A DNA stretch of 51,538 nucleotides, taken from contig CAKUJB010000004.1 of the NCBI GenBank assembly GCA_934661165.1, positions 1-51,538 on the forward strand, given 5' to 3'. This document shows, piece by piece, positions 34,417 to 41,736 of the stretch; position 1 is the first letter of the stretch; each line of letters opens with the position of its first letter. A model generated the notes under the pieces. It did not search any database and was not told the DNA's origin. It was given only the letters and a program-made list of their open reading frames with translations. Origin of the DNA: an uncultured Microbacteriaceae bacterium (lineage in GTDB: Bacteria; Actinomycetota; Actinomycetes; Actinomycetales; Microbacteriaceae). A program made the translations under genes and the position numbers.

Positions 34417-35127
34417 TCAGAGCCCCGCCCGCGCCCCCGCGCGGGCCACACGCTCGATCGCGAGCCTGGTCTCGTCCCCGAGTCGCAGCAGCACGCCGAA
34501 TGCGAGAAGCCCCTGGCCCGCGCAGTACAGCAGGCTGATCGTGACGTCCTGCCACGGGTCGGGGAACCAGGCGAGCACCTCCGGCCAGAACAGCCGGAAG
34601 CCGAGCAGCCCCTCGGCGACGAGGAACGCCAGGCCGCCGAGCGCCGCGACGCGGCCGACCATCGTCGCGCCGACGGCCACGAGCATGAGCAGCAGGCCGT
34701 AGAAGGCGATGAGCGAGCCCCGCTCGCCGAGGTGCGCCCACATGACCGCGATGATCGGCGAGTAGCAGAGCCCGTACGGGATCGCCCACCAGGGCAGGGG
34801 CCGCGCCCGCGCGGGGCCCACGAGCATCCCGATGTACACGCCGAGCGCGAGCACGAACCAGAGCATGCCGAACTCGAGCGACACGACGAGCCCGAGATCG
34901 CCCGCGAGCGACAGTGCGATACCGCCGCACAGCAGGACGAATGCGTACCGCGCGCGCCGCGTCGCCAGCAGCGGGCGATCGGTCACGAGGCCGACGGCGA
35001 GCACTCCCAGCAGGAGGGTGCCCATGAGCAGGCCCTTCGTCACGAGCGAGTAGGCCTGCACCCCGAGGAGGACGTGATGGACCGCCACCGCGATGAGGAA
35101 CGCGCTGAGGGGCCAGAACTTCCGCAC
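34417..35127 (-). CDS. YhhN family protein (lysoplasmalogenase-like), copy 1
   Basis: An all-helical membrane protein of 236 residues with about eight helices. YhhN/TMEM86 landmarks are present: LVTKGLLMGTLLLG, LSLAGDLGLVV and LLGFRLFWPEVLAWFPDPWQD near the C-terminus. In animals the family hydrolyses the vinyl-ether bond of lysoplasmalogens; the bacterial role is less clear. GTG at 35127 has TAGCAT 6 nt upstream. The protein at 35.6-36.3 kb shares FPDPWQD and the last helix (LYCxGxGLxAxGVLxRL), so the two are paralogues on either side of rpsO. Confidence 0.82.
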   Translation of the reverse strand: MRKFWPLSAFLIAVAVHHVLLGVQAYSLVTKGLLMGTLLLGVLAVGLVTDRPLLATRRARYAFVLLCGGIALSLAGDLGLVVSLEFGMLWFVLALGVYIGMLVGPARARPLPWWAIPYGLCYSPIIAVMWAHLGERGSLIAFYGLLLMLVAVGATMVGRVAALGGLAFLVAEGLLGFRLFWPEVLAWFPDPWQDVTISLLYCAGQGLLAFGVLLRLGDETRLAIERVARAGARAGL

Positions 35128-35133
35128 GCCAGG

Positions 35134-35139
35134 ATGCTA
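35134..35139 (-). promoter_or_regulatory. -10 hexamer of YhhN copy 1 (leaderless)
   Basis: TAGCAT on the minus strand, 6 nt before the GTG at 35127. Confidence 0.5.
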
Positions 35140-35172
35140 ACCCGACCGGACGACGCCCGCGCCGGACTGACG

Positions 35173-35207
35173 GCGAGGGCCGCCACCCATCAGGTGACGG
35201 CCCTCGC
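35173..35207 (-). terminator. rpsO terminator hairpin
   Basis: GCGAGGGCCG (35173-35182) pairs perfectly with CGGCCCTCGC (35198-35207); after one mismatch CACC/GGTG continues the stem, so about 14 pairs close a 5-nt loop. It starts 23 nt after the rpsO stop. The U-run is missing, as is common in GC-rich Actinobacteria. Confidence 0.75.
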
Positions 35208-35230
35208 AGAAGACTCGCGTGACGCTGGGC

Positions 35231-35500
35231 TCAGCGGCGCAGCCCCAGGCGCTCGATCAGCGCGCGGTAGCGCGCGATGTCGACGTCCTGGAGGTAGCCG
35301 AGGAGCCGGCGGCGCTGGCCGACGAGCAGCAGCAGGCCACGACGGGAGTGGTGGTCGTGCTTGTGCGACTTGAGGTGCTCCGTGAGGTCCTTGATCCGCC
35401 GCGACAGCAGCGCGACCTGGACCTCGGGGGAACCCGTGTCGCCCGGGTGCGTGGCGTACTCGTCGATGATCGCCTTCTTGATGTCTGCGTCCAGAGCCAT
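35231..35500 (-). CDS. rpsO: 30S ribosomal protein S15
   Basis: Primary 16S rRNA-binding protein of the small subunit, 89 residues, the normal length. Conserved blocks are HPGDTGSPEVQVALLSRRI, LTEHLKSHKHDHHSRRGLLLLVGQRRRLLGYL and YRALIERLGLRR. ATG at 35500 has GGGGAG 7 nt upstream. In most bacteria rpsO is followed by pnp; here a strong terminator and six genes lie between. A stem-loop in its leader may be an S15-binding control site. Confidence 0.97.
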   Translation of the reverse strand: MALDADIKKAIIDEYATHPGDTGSPEVQVALLSRRIKDLTEHLKSHKHDHHSRRGLLLLVGQRRRLLGYLQDVDIARYRALIERLGLRR

Positions 35501-35531
35501 AGGGCGGCTCCCCTTCCTCTCGCTGCGCGGT

Positions 35532-35553
35532 GCCTGAGCCGGTTTGCTCAGGC
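35532..35553 (-). promoter_or_regulatory. Perfect hairpin in the rpsO leader
   Basis: GCCTGAGC (35532-35539) pairs with GCTCAGGC (35546-35553) around a 6-nt loop, 32-53 nt before the rpsO ATG. It may be an S15 autoregulatory element, or the terminator of YhhN copy 2, whose stop is 40 nt upstream. Confidence 0.45.
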
Positions 35554-35592
35554 GCTCTTGATCCGCGGCCGATGCACGGCAACCGAAGCAGT

Positions 35593-36297
35593 CTACACCG
35601 CGCGCTCGGGGCGCTGGGCCGCGAGCCGGCGCAGCACCCCGAGCGCGATGAGCCCCACGCCCGTGCAGTAGAGCACCATGATGAGGAGGTCCTGCCACGG
35701 GTCGGGGAAGACCACGCGGAACTCCGGCTGGAAGATGCGGAAGGCGAGCAGCGCATCGCTCGCGAGGAACAGCCCGCCGCCGAGTGCCGTGAGGCCGCTC
35801 ACCCGCGCCGAGGTCATCGCGGTGAGCGCGAGCACGACCCCGTACCCGGCGACGACGAACTGCAGCTCGCCGAACTGCGGCCAGAGGGCGACGAGGACGA
35901 CGACGAGTGCGGCGGGGTAGCCGAGCGTCCACAGCGGGATGCGACGCGCGGCCGCCGGGCCGTTGCACACCGCGATGTACAGCACGTGCGCGAGGGCGAA
36001 GCTCCCGAGGCCGGCGACAAAGGACGGGCCGAGCAGGACATCGCCGGCCCACGACGCGACGATGCCGAGTCCGAGCAGCAGCACCGTGGCGAGGATGCGC
36101 CCGCGCACCGCCCGCGGTACATCGGCCGGGAAGAGCCGGGAGCGCGCCGTGATGCCGGCCGTGAGCGCGACGGCCAGGAGCAGCGCCGGCATGAGCAGCG
36201 CCTTCGTCACCGGCGCCCCCGCGGCGCCGACCGCGAGCAGGACGAGGTGGAGGAGCACGACCGGCGGATAGATGAGGAACGGCCGGGCCCAACGCAT
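35593..36297 (-). CDS. YhhN family protein (lysoplasmalogenase-like), copy 2
   Basis: Polytopic membrane protein of 234 residues with YhhN landmarks APVTKALLMPALLL, IVASWAGDVLLG and LLAFRIFQPEFRVVFPDPWQD. It is clearly related to copy 1 on the other side of rpsO, but diverged along most of its length. ATG at 36297 has TAGCCT 6 nt upstream (leaderless). It is divergent from the DUF167 gene by 34 bp. Function in this organism is inferred only from the family: ether-lipid breakdown or an uncharacterised membrane role. Confidence 0.82.
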   Translation of the reverse strand: MRWARPFLIYPPVVLLHLVLLAVGAAGAPVTKALLMPALLLAVALTAGITARSRLFPADVPRAVRGRILATVLLLGLGIVASWAGDVLLGPSFVAGLGSFALAHVLYIAVCNGPAAARRIPLWTLGYPAALVVVLVALWPQFGELQFVVAGYGVVLALTAMTSARVSGLTALGGGLFLASDALLAFRIFQPEFRVVFPDPWQDLLIMVLYCTGVGLIALGVLRRLAAQRPERAV

Positions 36298-36303
36298 GCG
36301 GCA

Positions 36304-36325
36304 AGGCTAGCGGCCGGGGCACACT
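36304..36325. promoter_or_regulatory. Divergent promoters of YhhN copy 2 and DUF167
   Basis: TAGCCT (36309-36304, minus) stands 6 nt from the YhhN ATG. On the plus strand CACACT (36320-36325) stands 6 nt from the DUF167 GTG; it lacks the leading T but fits the spacing rule, with a GGAG in the spacer. Confidence 0.45.
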
Positions 36326-36331
36326 GGAGCG

Positions 36332-36556
36332 GTGACCCGCTACACCGTGCATGTGAAGCCGGGTTCGAAGCGTCCCGGCATCGAGCCCGCCGACGACGGC
36401 GCGCTCGTCGTGCGCGTCGCCGCCAGGGCCGTCGAGGGGGCCGCGAACGAGGCCGTCGTGCGGGCCCTCGCCGCACACCTCGCCGTGCCGCGCAGCCGGG
36501 TCGCCGTCGTGCGCGGGCACACCGCCCGGACGAAGCTCATCGACGTCGAGGACTGA
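36332..36556 (+). CDS. DUF167 (YggU-like) protein
   Basis: A 74-residue member of the YggU/DUF167 family: VHVKPGSKRPGIE, LVVRVAARAVEGAANEAVVRALAAHLAV and the terminal VVRGHTARTKLIDVE, which match the conserved PGS, A-x2-G-AN and G-x3-R-K-x5 pattern. It starts with GTG at 36332. The gene converges on helD, with 12 bp between stops. The family's molecular role is unknown; structures show a small alpha/beta fold. Confidence 0.88.
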   Translation: MTRYTVHVKPGSKRPGIEPADDGALVVRVAARAVEGAANEAVVRALAAHLAVPRSRVAVVRGHTARTKLIDVED

Positions 36557-36568
36557 GCGCGCAGCGCC

Positions 36569-38824
36569 TCAGAAGTAGTCGATGCCCCGCGGCAGCGGCT
36601 TCGCCGCGACGAGCACGAGCCGCTGGGTGGGGCGCGTCATCGCGACGTAGAGCGCCCCGGCACCGCGAGGCGAGTCCGTGATGATGTCGGCCGGCTCGAC
36701 GACGATGACGATGTCGAACTCGAGCCCCTTCGCGTCCTGCGGCGTGAGCAGGGCGACCGGTCGCCGCAGGCCGACGCTGCCGCGGCCGATCGTCTCCGCG
36801 CCGAGCGCCTCGACGAGCGGGCCCTGCAGCTCGTCGACCGTGCTGGGCGTCGCGATGATCGCGACCGAGGCCGCGTCCGCGCCGTCGGCGCGGACGCGTG
36901 CGACCGCGCGCGACACTGTGTCGGCGAGCTCCGCCGCGCTCGGCGCGCGGTCCACCTCGACGGGCCACTCCCCCTCGCGGACCGCGCGCGTCGAGGTGAT
37001 CGGGACCCCGCTCGCCGCGGCCATCGCCTCGGCGGCGCGCGCGATCTGCGCGGGGGTTCGATAGTTGACGGTGAGCTGCGCGACGCGCCACGCGTCGCGG
37101 AACACCGGGCCGAGCGCGAGCTCCCAGTCGCCCGTGCCCGCCGCGGACGCGAGCTGCGCGACATCGCCGACGATCGTGAAGGACTTCAGCGGGTTCTTGC
37201 GCACGAGCAGGCGCCACTGCATCGGCGACAGCTCCTGCGCCTCGTCGACGACGATGTGCCCGAAGGTCCAGGTGCGATCGCTGACCGCGAGCTCGGCCGC
37301 GGTCGCGCGGCTCGTCGCGCCCTCGGCGAAGGACTCGGCGAGCTGTCGGGCATCGACGAGACCCTCGACGCGCATATTGCGGATCGCGGCCTGCGCATTC
37401 TCGAGATCCCGCTTCAGCTGTCGCTCGCGCTCGCGCGCCGCGGTGTCGGCGACGGGATCCTCGCCGAGCAGCTCCGCCGCCTCGTCGAGCAGCGGCACGT
37501 CCGAGATCGTGAATGCGACCTCCCGGCCCCGCCGCAGCAGCGCCCGCTGCTCGGGCGACCACCGCGGGGTGATGCTCGCGAGCCAGTTCGGCCGGGCATA
37601 GAGGTCCTGGACGAGCTTCTGCGGCGTGAGCGGCATCCACGCGGTGTTGAGCAGCACCTTCACGTCGTAGGCGGTGCGGACATCCTCACGCAGTAGCGCG
37701 AGGTCCGAGTCGTCGATCGCGCGGCCGCGGTTGCGCAGCTCCTCGGCGAGGAGCTCGGCGATCGCGGTGATCGCCGTCTTGTTGAAGGTGACGCGGGCGA
37801 TGTTGTGCGGCCGGTGCGCGTCCCAGGCACGCTGCATCGCGTCGCGCACGAGCGAGGCCGGCACGCGGATCCGCTCCCCGTCGACCTCGATGTCCGCGTC
37901 CGCGGACGGCACGACCTGCCGGGACTTCACCGCGCGCTGCAGGAGCTTCGCCATCTCGAGGCTCCCCTTGAGCGCCGCCGTCGCGGGCGGGTCCTCCGTC
38001 GTCGCCTCGACGCCCGGGAAGAGCGTGCCGAGGGAGGCGGTCACCACGCCGGTCTCGCCGAGCGAGGGGAGCACCGCCTCGATGTACTCGAGGAACGAGC
38101 GCGACGGTCCCACGATGAGCACGCCCGCCGACGCGAGCCGTTCGCGGTGCGAGTAGAGGAGATACGCCGCCCGATGCAGCGCGACCGCCGTCTTGCCGGT
38201 CCCCGGCCCGCCCTGGACGACGAGCGCCCCGTGGAGATCGGCGCGGATGATCCGGTCCTGCTCCGCCTGGATCGTCGCGACGATGTCATGCATCCGGCCC
38301 GTGCGCTCCGCCGTGAGCGCGGCCATGAGCGCGGCCTCCCCCTGCAGCGCAGCGCGGTCGTCGTCTTCGAGGAGTGTCGCGTCGAAGACCTCGTCGTCGA
38401 CCGCGACGACATCGCGCCCGCGCGAGTGCAGGTGCCGGCGGGCCCGTGCGCCGAGCGGCTCGGCCGCGGTCGCCTGGTAGAAGGCGGAGGCCTGCGGCAC
38501 CCGCCAGTCGAGCAGGATCGGCTGCTGCTCCTCGTCGCGCAGCCCGATCCGGCCGATGTAGTGGTGGACCTCCTCGCCGTCGACGGGCTGCAGCTCGAGC
38601 CGACCGAAGGCGAGGCGCTCGTCGATCTCGCGCAGCTGCGCGATCCGGTCCTCGTAGATCCGCGCGAAGGCGTCGCGCTCCGTGCGCGACTGATGCGTGC
38701 CGCCATGACCGCCGACTCCGCGCACCGCGTCGAGCTCGTGCTGCACGGCCTCGCGGATGCGGTCCAGCCGTGCATAGAGTCCGTGCACGTACGCACGTTC
38801 ACGAGCCACTTCAGTCGACGTCAT
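36569..38824 (-). CDS. helD: HelD-type RNA polymerase-recycling ATPase (UvrD-like)
   Basis: A 751-residue superfamily-1 ATPase that in mycobacteria and Bacillus pulls RNA polymerase off DNA, and in some Actinobacteria confers rifampicin tolerance. An N-terminal coiled-coil-like arm (about residues 1-80) precedes Walker A GGPGTGKT (near 204-211), VDEAQELSPMQWRLL (motif II), GDVAQLASAAG, VNYRTPAQIA, LTPQDAKGLEFDIVIVVEP and YVAMTRPTQRLVLV. The N-terminal arm and the divergent middle separate it from true UvrD/PcrA. ATG at 38824 has GGTGGGAG upstream; TACACT is a likely -10 at 38861-38856. A dyad overlaps the promoter. Confidence 0.88.
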   Translation of the reverse strand: MTSTEVARERAYVHGLYARLDRIREAVQHELDAVRGVGGHGGTHQSRTERDAFARIYEDRIAQLREIDERLAFGRLELQPVDGEEVHHYIGRIGLRDEEQQPILLDWRVPQASAFYQATAAEPLGARARRHLHSRGRDVVAVDDEVFDATLLEDDDRAALQGEAALMAALTAERTGRMHDIVATIQAEQDRIIRADLHGALVVQGGPGTGKTAVALHRAAYLLYSHRERLASAGVLIVGPSRSFLEYIEAVLPSLGETGVVTASLGTLFPGVEATTEDPPATAALKGSLEMAKLLQRAVKSRQVVPSADADIEVDGERIRVPASLVRDAMQRAWDAHRPHNIARVTFNKTAITAIAELLAEELRNRGRAIDDSDLALLREDVRTAYDVKVLLNTAWMPLTPQKLVQDLYARPNWLASITPRWSPEQRALLRRGREVAFTISDVPLLDEAAELLGEDPVADTAARERERQLKRDLENAQAAIRNMRVEGLVDARQLAESFAEGATSRATAAELAVSDRTWTFGHIVVDEAQELSPMQWRLLVRKNPLKSFTIVGDVAQLASAAGTGDWELALGPVFRDAWRVAQLTVNYRTPAQIARAAEAMAAASGVPITSTRAVREGEWPVEVDRAPSAAELADTVSRAVARVRADGADAASVAIIATPSTVDELQGPLVEALGAETIGRGSVGLRRPVALLTPQDAKGLEFDIVIVVEPADIITDSPRGAGALYVAMTRPTQRLVLVAAKPLPRGIDYF

Positions 38825-38845
38825 CGCTCTCCCACCTGGAAATTG

Positions 38846-38866
38846 CGGACTGTCCAGTGTAGTCCG
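38846..38866. promoter_or_regulatory. Dyad over the helD -10
   Basis: CGGACT (38846-38851) and AGTCCG (38861-38866) flank 9 bp; the minus-strand TACACT (38861-38856) lies mostly between the arms. A repressor bound here would block helD. I do not see a match to the rifampicin-associated element known from other Actinobacteria. Confidence 0.4.
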
Positions 38867-38896
38867 TCCGGAGGGACCGCACGCATCCGGCGCCGG

Positions 38897-39964
38897 TCAG
38901 CGCTGGATCTCGGCGCGCGCGGCGGCGAAGGCCTCGCGCGCCTGCGCGATCTCGTCGGGGTCGCCGCCTGTGCGCACCCGCTGACCGGCGAACGCGAGTC
39001 GCGTCGCGGCGCGGATGTACGCCTGCATCGCGGCCGTGCGGCCCGAGCGCCGCGCCCACTCGAGCGAGCGCCGCCGCCCCTCACGGGTCGCGACCGAGGA
39101 CACCTCGCTGCGATGCAGCCATCCCGCCGCCGCGAACTCGTCGAGCCGATCGGCGGTGATCCGCCGCTCCTCGCCGCGGAACCAGAGCACCGCCCACACC
39201 ATCCCGCCGAACAGCGGCAGCTGGACGAGCAGGTAGTAGGCGTAGAAGTCGGCGACGAGGTAGAGCGCACCGTTCCACAGCGCATGCAGTGCGATCGCCG
39301 GCACGAGACCGAGACACCAGGCGCCGAGCAGCCGCCAGGTGCCGCGACCGCGCCGCACCGCGGCGCCGACCGCGATCCCGACGCACGCGCCGAACATGAC
39401 ATGCGCGAACGGCGACATGAGTCCCCGGATGATGAAGAGCGCCGGGACGTCCCCGCCGTTCGCGAACTCGATGCCGAAGTAGAGCATGTTCTCGACGAAA
39501 GCGAATCCCGCCGCCGTCCAGGCCGCGTAGACGATGCCGTCGACGGGGCCGTCGATCTGGCGTCGCGCGACGAGGAGCAGCATGAGCAGCAGCAGGGCCT
39601 TCGCGACCTCCTCGACGACGGGCGCCTGCACGATGGCGGCGAACAGCGCCCCCTGCCGCCCGGCCTCGCTGAGGTCGACGCCGACGAAGACGCCGATGAG
39701 CGCGCAGAAGCCCGCCCCCCAGAGCAGGGCGAGCGCGACGGCCCAGCGCGGTTCGCGCTCCCACCGATCCACCCAGGCGATGCCGGCGACGACGATCGCG
39801 AGCGGGATGAGCGCGAGCCCCATGCCGAGCAGGGCGTCACCCGGCCCGAGCAGATCGAACCAGATCGCGAGCACGGCCAGCACCCCGAGCGAGGCGATCG
39901 GGATGCCGATCGCGGCGAGCAGGACCTGGCCCGTGACACGCCTCGAGCGCCGTGATTGCGACAC
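38897..39964 (-). CDS. PrsW-family intramembrane metalloprotease homologue with a long C-terminal tail
   Basis: A 355-residue polytopic protein. PrsW motifs in order are APVVEEVAKAL (the EExxK-like site), FAFVENMLYFG, SPFAHVMFGACVGI and ALHALWNGALYL. A cytosolic tail of about 90 residues (WFRGEERRITADRLDEFAAAGWLHRSEV onward) resembles tails of other actinobacterial PrsW proteins. The GTG at 39964 is preferred over the upstream GTG/ATG codons because TACCCT lies 6 nt upstream and a longer form would reach the divergent glycosyltransferase start. The target protein is unknown. It is the second PrsW gene in the window. Confidence 0.85.
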   Translation of the reverse strand: MSQSRRSRRVTGQVLLAAIGIPIASLGVLAVLAIWFDLLGPGDALLGMGLALIPLAIVVAGIAWVDRWEREPRWAVALALLWGAGFCALIGVFVGVDLSEAGRQGALFAAIVQAPVVEEVAKALLLLMLLLVARRQIDGPVDGIVYAAWTAAGFAFVENMLYFGIEFANGGDVPALFIIRGLMSPFAHVMFGACVGIAVGAAVRRGRGTWRLLGAWCLGLVPAIALHALWNGALYLVADFYAYYLLVQLPLFGGMVWAVLWFRGEERRITADRLDEFAAAGWLHRSEVSSVATREGRRRSLEWARRSGRTAAMQAYIRAATRLAFAGQRVRTGGDPDEIAQAREAFAAARAEIQR

Positions 39965-39970
39965 GCCGCC

Positions 39971-39980
39971 AGGGTAGCCT
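39971..39980. promoter_or_regulatory. Overlapping divergent -10 elements (PrsW / glycosyltransferase)
   Basis: The ten bases AGGGTAGCCT read TACCCT on the minus strand (39976-39971), 6 nt from the PrsW GTG, and TAGCCT on the plus strand (39975-39980), 7 nt from the ATG at 39988. The two hexamers share the TA pair. Confidence 0.6.
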
Positions 39981-39987
39981 GATGCCG

Positions 39988-40758
39988 ATGTCACTCCGCA
40001 CCTCGGTCATCGTGCCTTCGCTCAACGACGCGGAGATGCTTGAGCAGTGCCTGACTGCCCTCGACGCGCAGACGCGACCGGCCGACGAGCTCATCGTCGT
40101 CGACAACGGCTCGACCGACGACACCGTCGCGGTCGCGCTGCGCCACGGCGCCCGCGTCGTCACGGAGCCGCGCCGCGGCATCCCGCTCGCGACCTCGGCC
40201 GGCTTCGACGCGGCGTCCCACGAGCTGCTGCTGCGCCTCGATGCGGACTCCGTGCCGGCGCCCGACTGGATCGCGCGCATCGTCGCGGCCTTCGAGTCCG
40301 CGCCCGAGCTCGACGCGCTGAGCGGACCCGGGCGGTTCTACGGACGCAACGCATTCATCCACTGGATCGCGACGCACTGCTATCTCGACCTGTATCCCGC
40401 GATCCTCGGCCGGCTCTTCGGCCACGACGTGCTCTTCGGCTCGAACCTCGCGCTGCGCGCGAGCGCCTGGCCAACGCTGCGCGCCCGCGCGCACGTGGAC
40501 CGCCCCGACGTCCACGACGACCTCGACATGACGATCAACCTCGAGCCCGGCATGGGCGTGCGCTTCGACCGGAGCCTCGTCGTCGGGGTCTCGGCGCGCC
40601 CCTTCGACACCTGGCGTGGGCTCGGCCGCCGGATCCGCATGGCCCTCGTGACGCTCACGCTCAACGGCTCGGAGCAGAACTACCTCGACCGGCGGCGCGA
40701 GTGGGTCGCGAGCCGGCTCGCCGAAGAGGGTCCCGACGCGAGCTACTCCTCGGCCTGA
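39988..40758 (+). CDS. Family 2 glycosyltransferase
   Basis: A 256-residue GT-A enzyme. The N-terminus has SVIVPSLNDAEMLEQCLTALDAQTRPADELIVVDNGSTDDT for nucleotide-sugar binding, RLDADSVPAPDWI for the metal-binding DxD, and VHDDLDMTINL near residue 175 as the likely catalytic acidic motif. There is no membrane domain, only hydrophobic stretches near the C-terminus. The start is ATG at 39988 (ATG at 39982 is possible). It converges on the hydrolase gene with a 16-bp overlap of the 3' ends. The acceptor is unknown. Confidence 0.88.
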   Translation: MSLRTSVIVPSLNDAEMLEQCLTALDAQTRPADELIVVDNGSTDDTVAVALRHGARVVTEPRRGIPLATSAGFDAASHELLLRLDADSVPAPDWIARIVAAFESAPELDALSGPGRFYGRNAFIHWIATHCYLDLYPAILGRLFGHDVLFGSNLALRASAWPTLRARAHVDRPDVHDDLDMTINLEPGMGVRFDRSLVVGVSARPFDTWRGLGRRIRMALVTLTLNGSEQNYLDRRREWVASRLAEEGPDASYSSA

Positions 40759-41696
40759 TCGCCGCGGATCATGCGGAGCATGTCGCGGCTCAGCTGGTGC
40801 GGCGTCTCCTCGCACGGGCTGTGCCCGGCCTCCTCGTAGCGGACGACCCTCGCGCCGATGTCGCGCGCGAATCGCTCGTGCGCCTGGCTCGGCCACAGGT
40901 CGTGGGCGCCGTAGGCGACGAGCTTGGGCTGCGGGAGGCCCGCGAGCTCGCCCGCGAGGTCGGGCGTGCGGCGCATGAGCCCGATGACGTCGTCGATCGC
41001 GCTGCGGCGCAGCCGCGGCATCCGCGCCATGACGAAGTCGTAGCGGTGCTGCGGCGTGCGATTAAAGTTGCGCCGGATCCCCCACAGTATGAGACCCGCG
41101 CCCTGGCGCCCGCCGATGACGCGCGACAGCGGCCCGAGCGCGCTCTTCGTCGCGCGGAACGTCTGCCCCGCGACCGGCGGGCACGACAGCAGCGTCAGCG
41201 AGGCGATGCGCTCCGGGTGGCGCACCGCGGCGAGCTGCGCGACGGTGCCCGCGAAGGAGTACCCGAGGAGGTGGACCGGGCCGTCGCCACTGTCGATGAC
41301 GGCGAGCAGGTCGTCGACGAAGAGCTCGTGGTCGTAGCGCCGACGCGGCGGATCGAGCCGCTCGGGGCCGGCGTCGATCGACTCGTAGTGGCCGGCGAGG
41401 TCGTAGCTCTCGACGCGGAAGCCCGCCGCCGCGAGCAGCGGCAGCATGAGGAGGAAGTCCTCCTTCGAGCCCGTGACGCCGGGCACGAGGAGGATCCGGG
41501 GGTGACCGGCGGCGCCGGCGCGGATGCCCGCGAGCGTGCCGCTCGGCGCCGCGATCGACCACCGTTCGATGCCGGGAGGAATGCGCGCCCAGTCGATGCC
41601 CTCGACGCCGCGATCCAGCCGCCTCGCCTCCGCGCCGCGCAGCGAGCCGACATCGATCGGCATCCCCGCCATGCGGGGCGAGTCCTCGACCTCCAC
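40743..41696 (-). CDS. Alpha/beta-hydrolase
   Basis: A 317-residue hydrolase. The nucleophile elbow is GYSFAG, the oxyanion region ILLVPGVTGSKEDFLLMLPLLAAAGFRV, the acid is probably in YGAHDLWP, and the catalytic histidine in EEAGHSPCEETP. It starts with GTG at 41696 after TAGGCT and 6 nt. The 3' end overlaps the glycosyltransferase gene. It probably forms its own transcript, although the SNF2 gene upstream is on the same strand. The substrate is not predictable; the family includes esterases, lactonases and haloperoxidase-like proteins. Confidence 0.88.
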   Translation of the reverse strand: MEVEDSPRMAGMPIDVGSLRGAEARRLDRGVEGIDWARIPPGIERWSIAAPSGTLAGIRAGAAGHPRILLVPGVTGSKEDFLLMLPLLAAAGFRVESYDLAGHYESIDAGPERLDPPRRRYDHELFVDDLLAVIDSGDGPVHLLGYSFAGTVAQLAAVRHPERIASLTLLSCPPVAGQTFRATKSALGPLSRVIGGRQGAGLILWGIRRNFNRTPQHRYDFVMARMPRLRRSAIDDVIGLMRRTPDLAGELAGLPQPKLVAYGAHDLWPSQAHERFARDIGARVVRYEEAGHSPCEETPHQLSRDMLRMIRGDQAEE

Positions 41697-41702
41697 GCCG
41701 CG

Positions 41703-41708
41703 AGCCTA
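41703..41708 (-). promoter_or_regulatory. -10 hexamer of the alpha/beta-hydrolase gene (leaderless)
   Basis: TAGGCT on the minus strand, 6 nt before the GTG at 41696. Confidence 0.5.
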
Positions 41709-41736
41709 GCGGAGCGCCGCCGGCGCCCCGGGGAGC

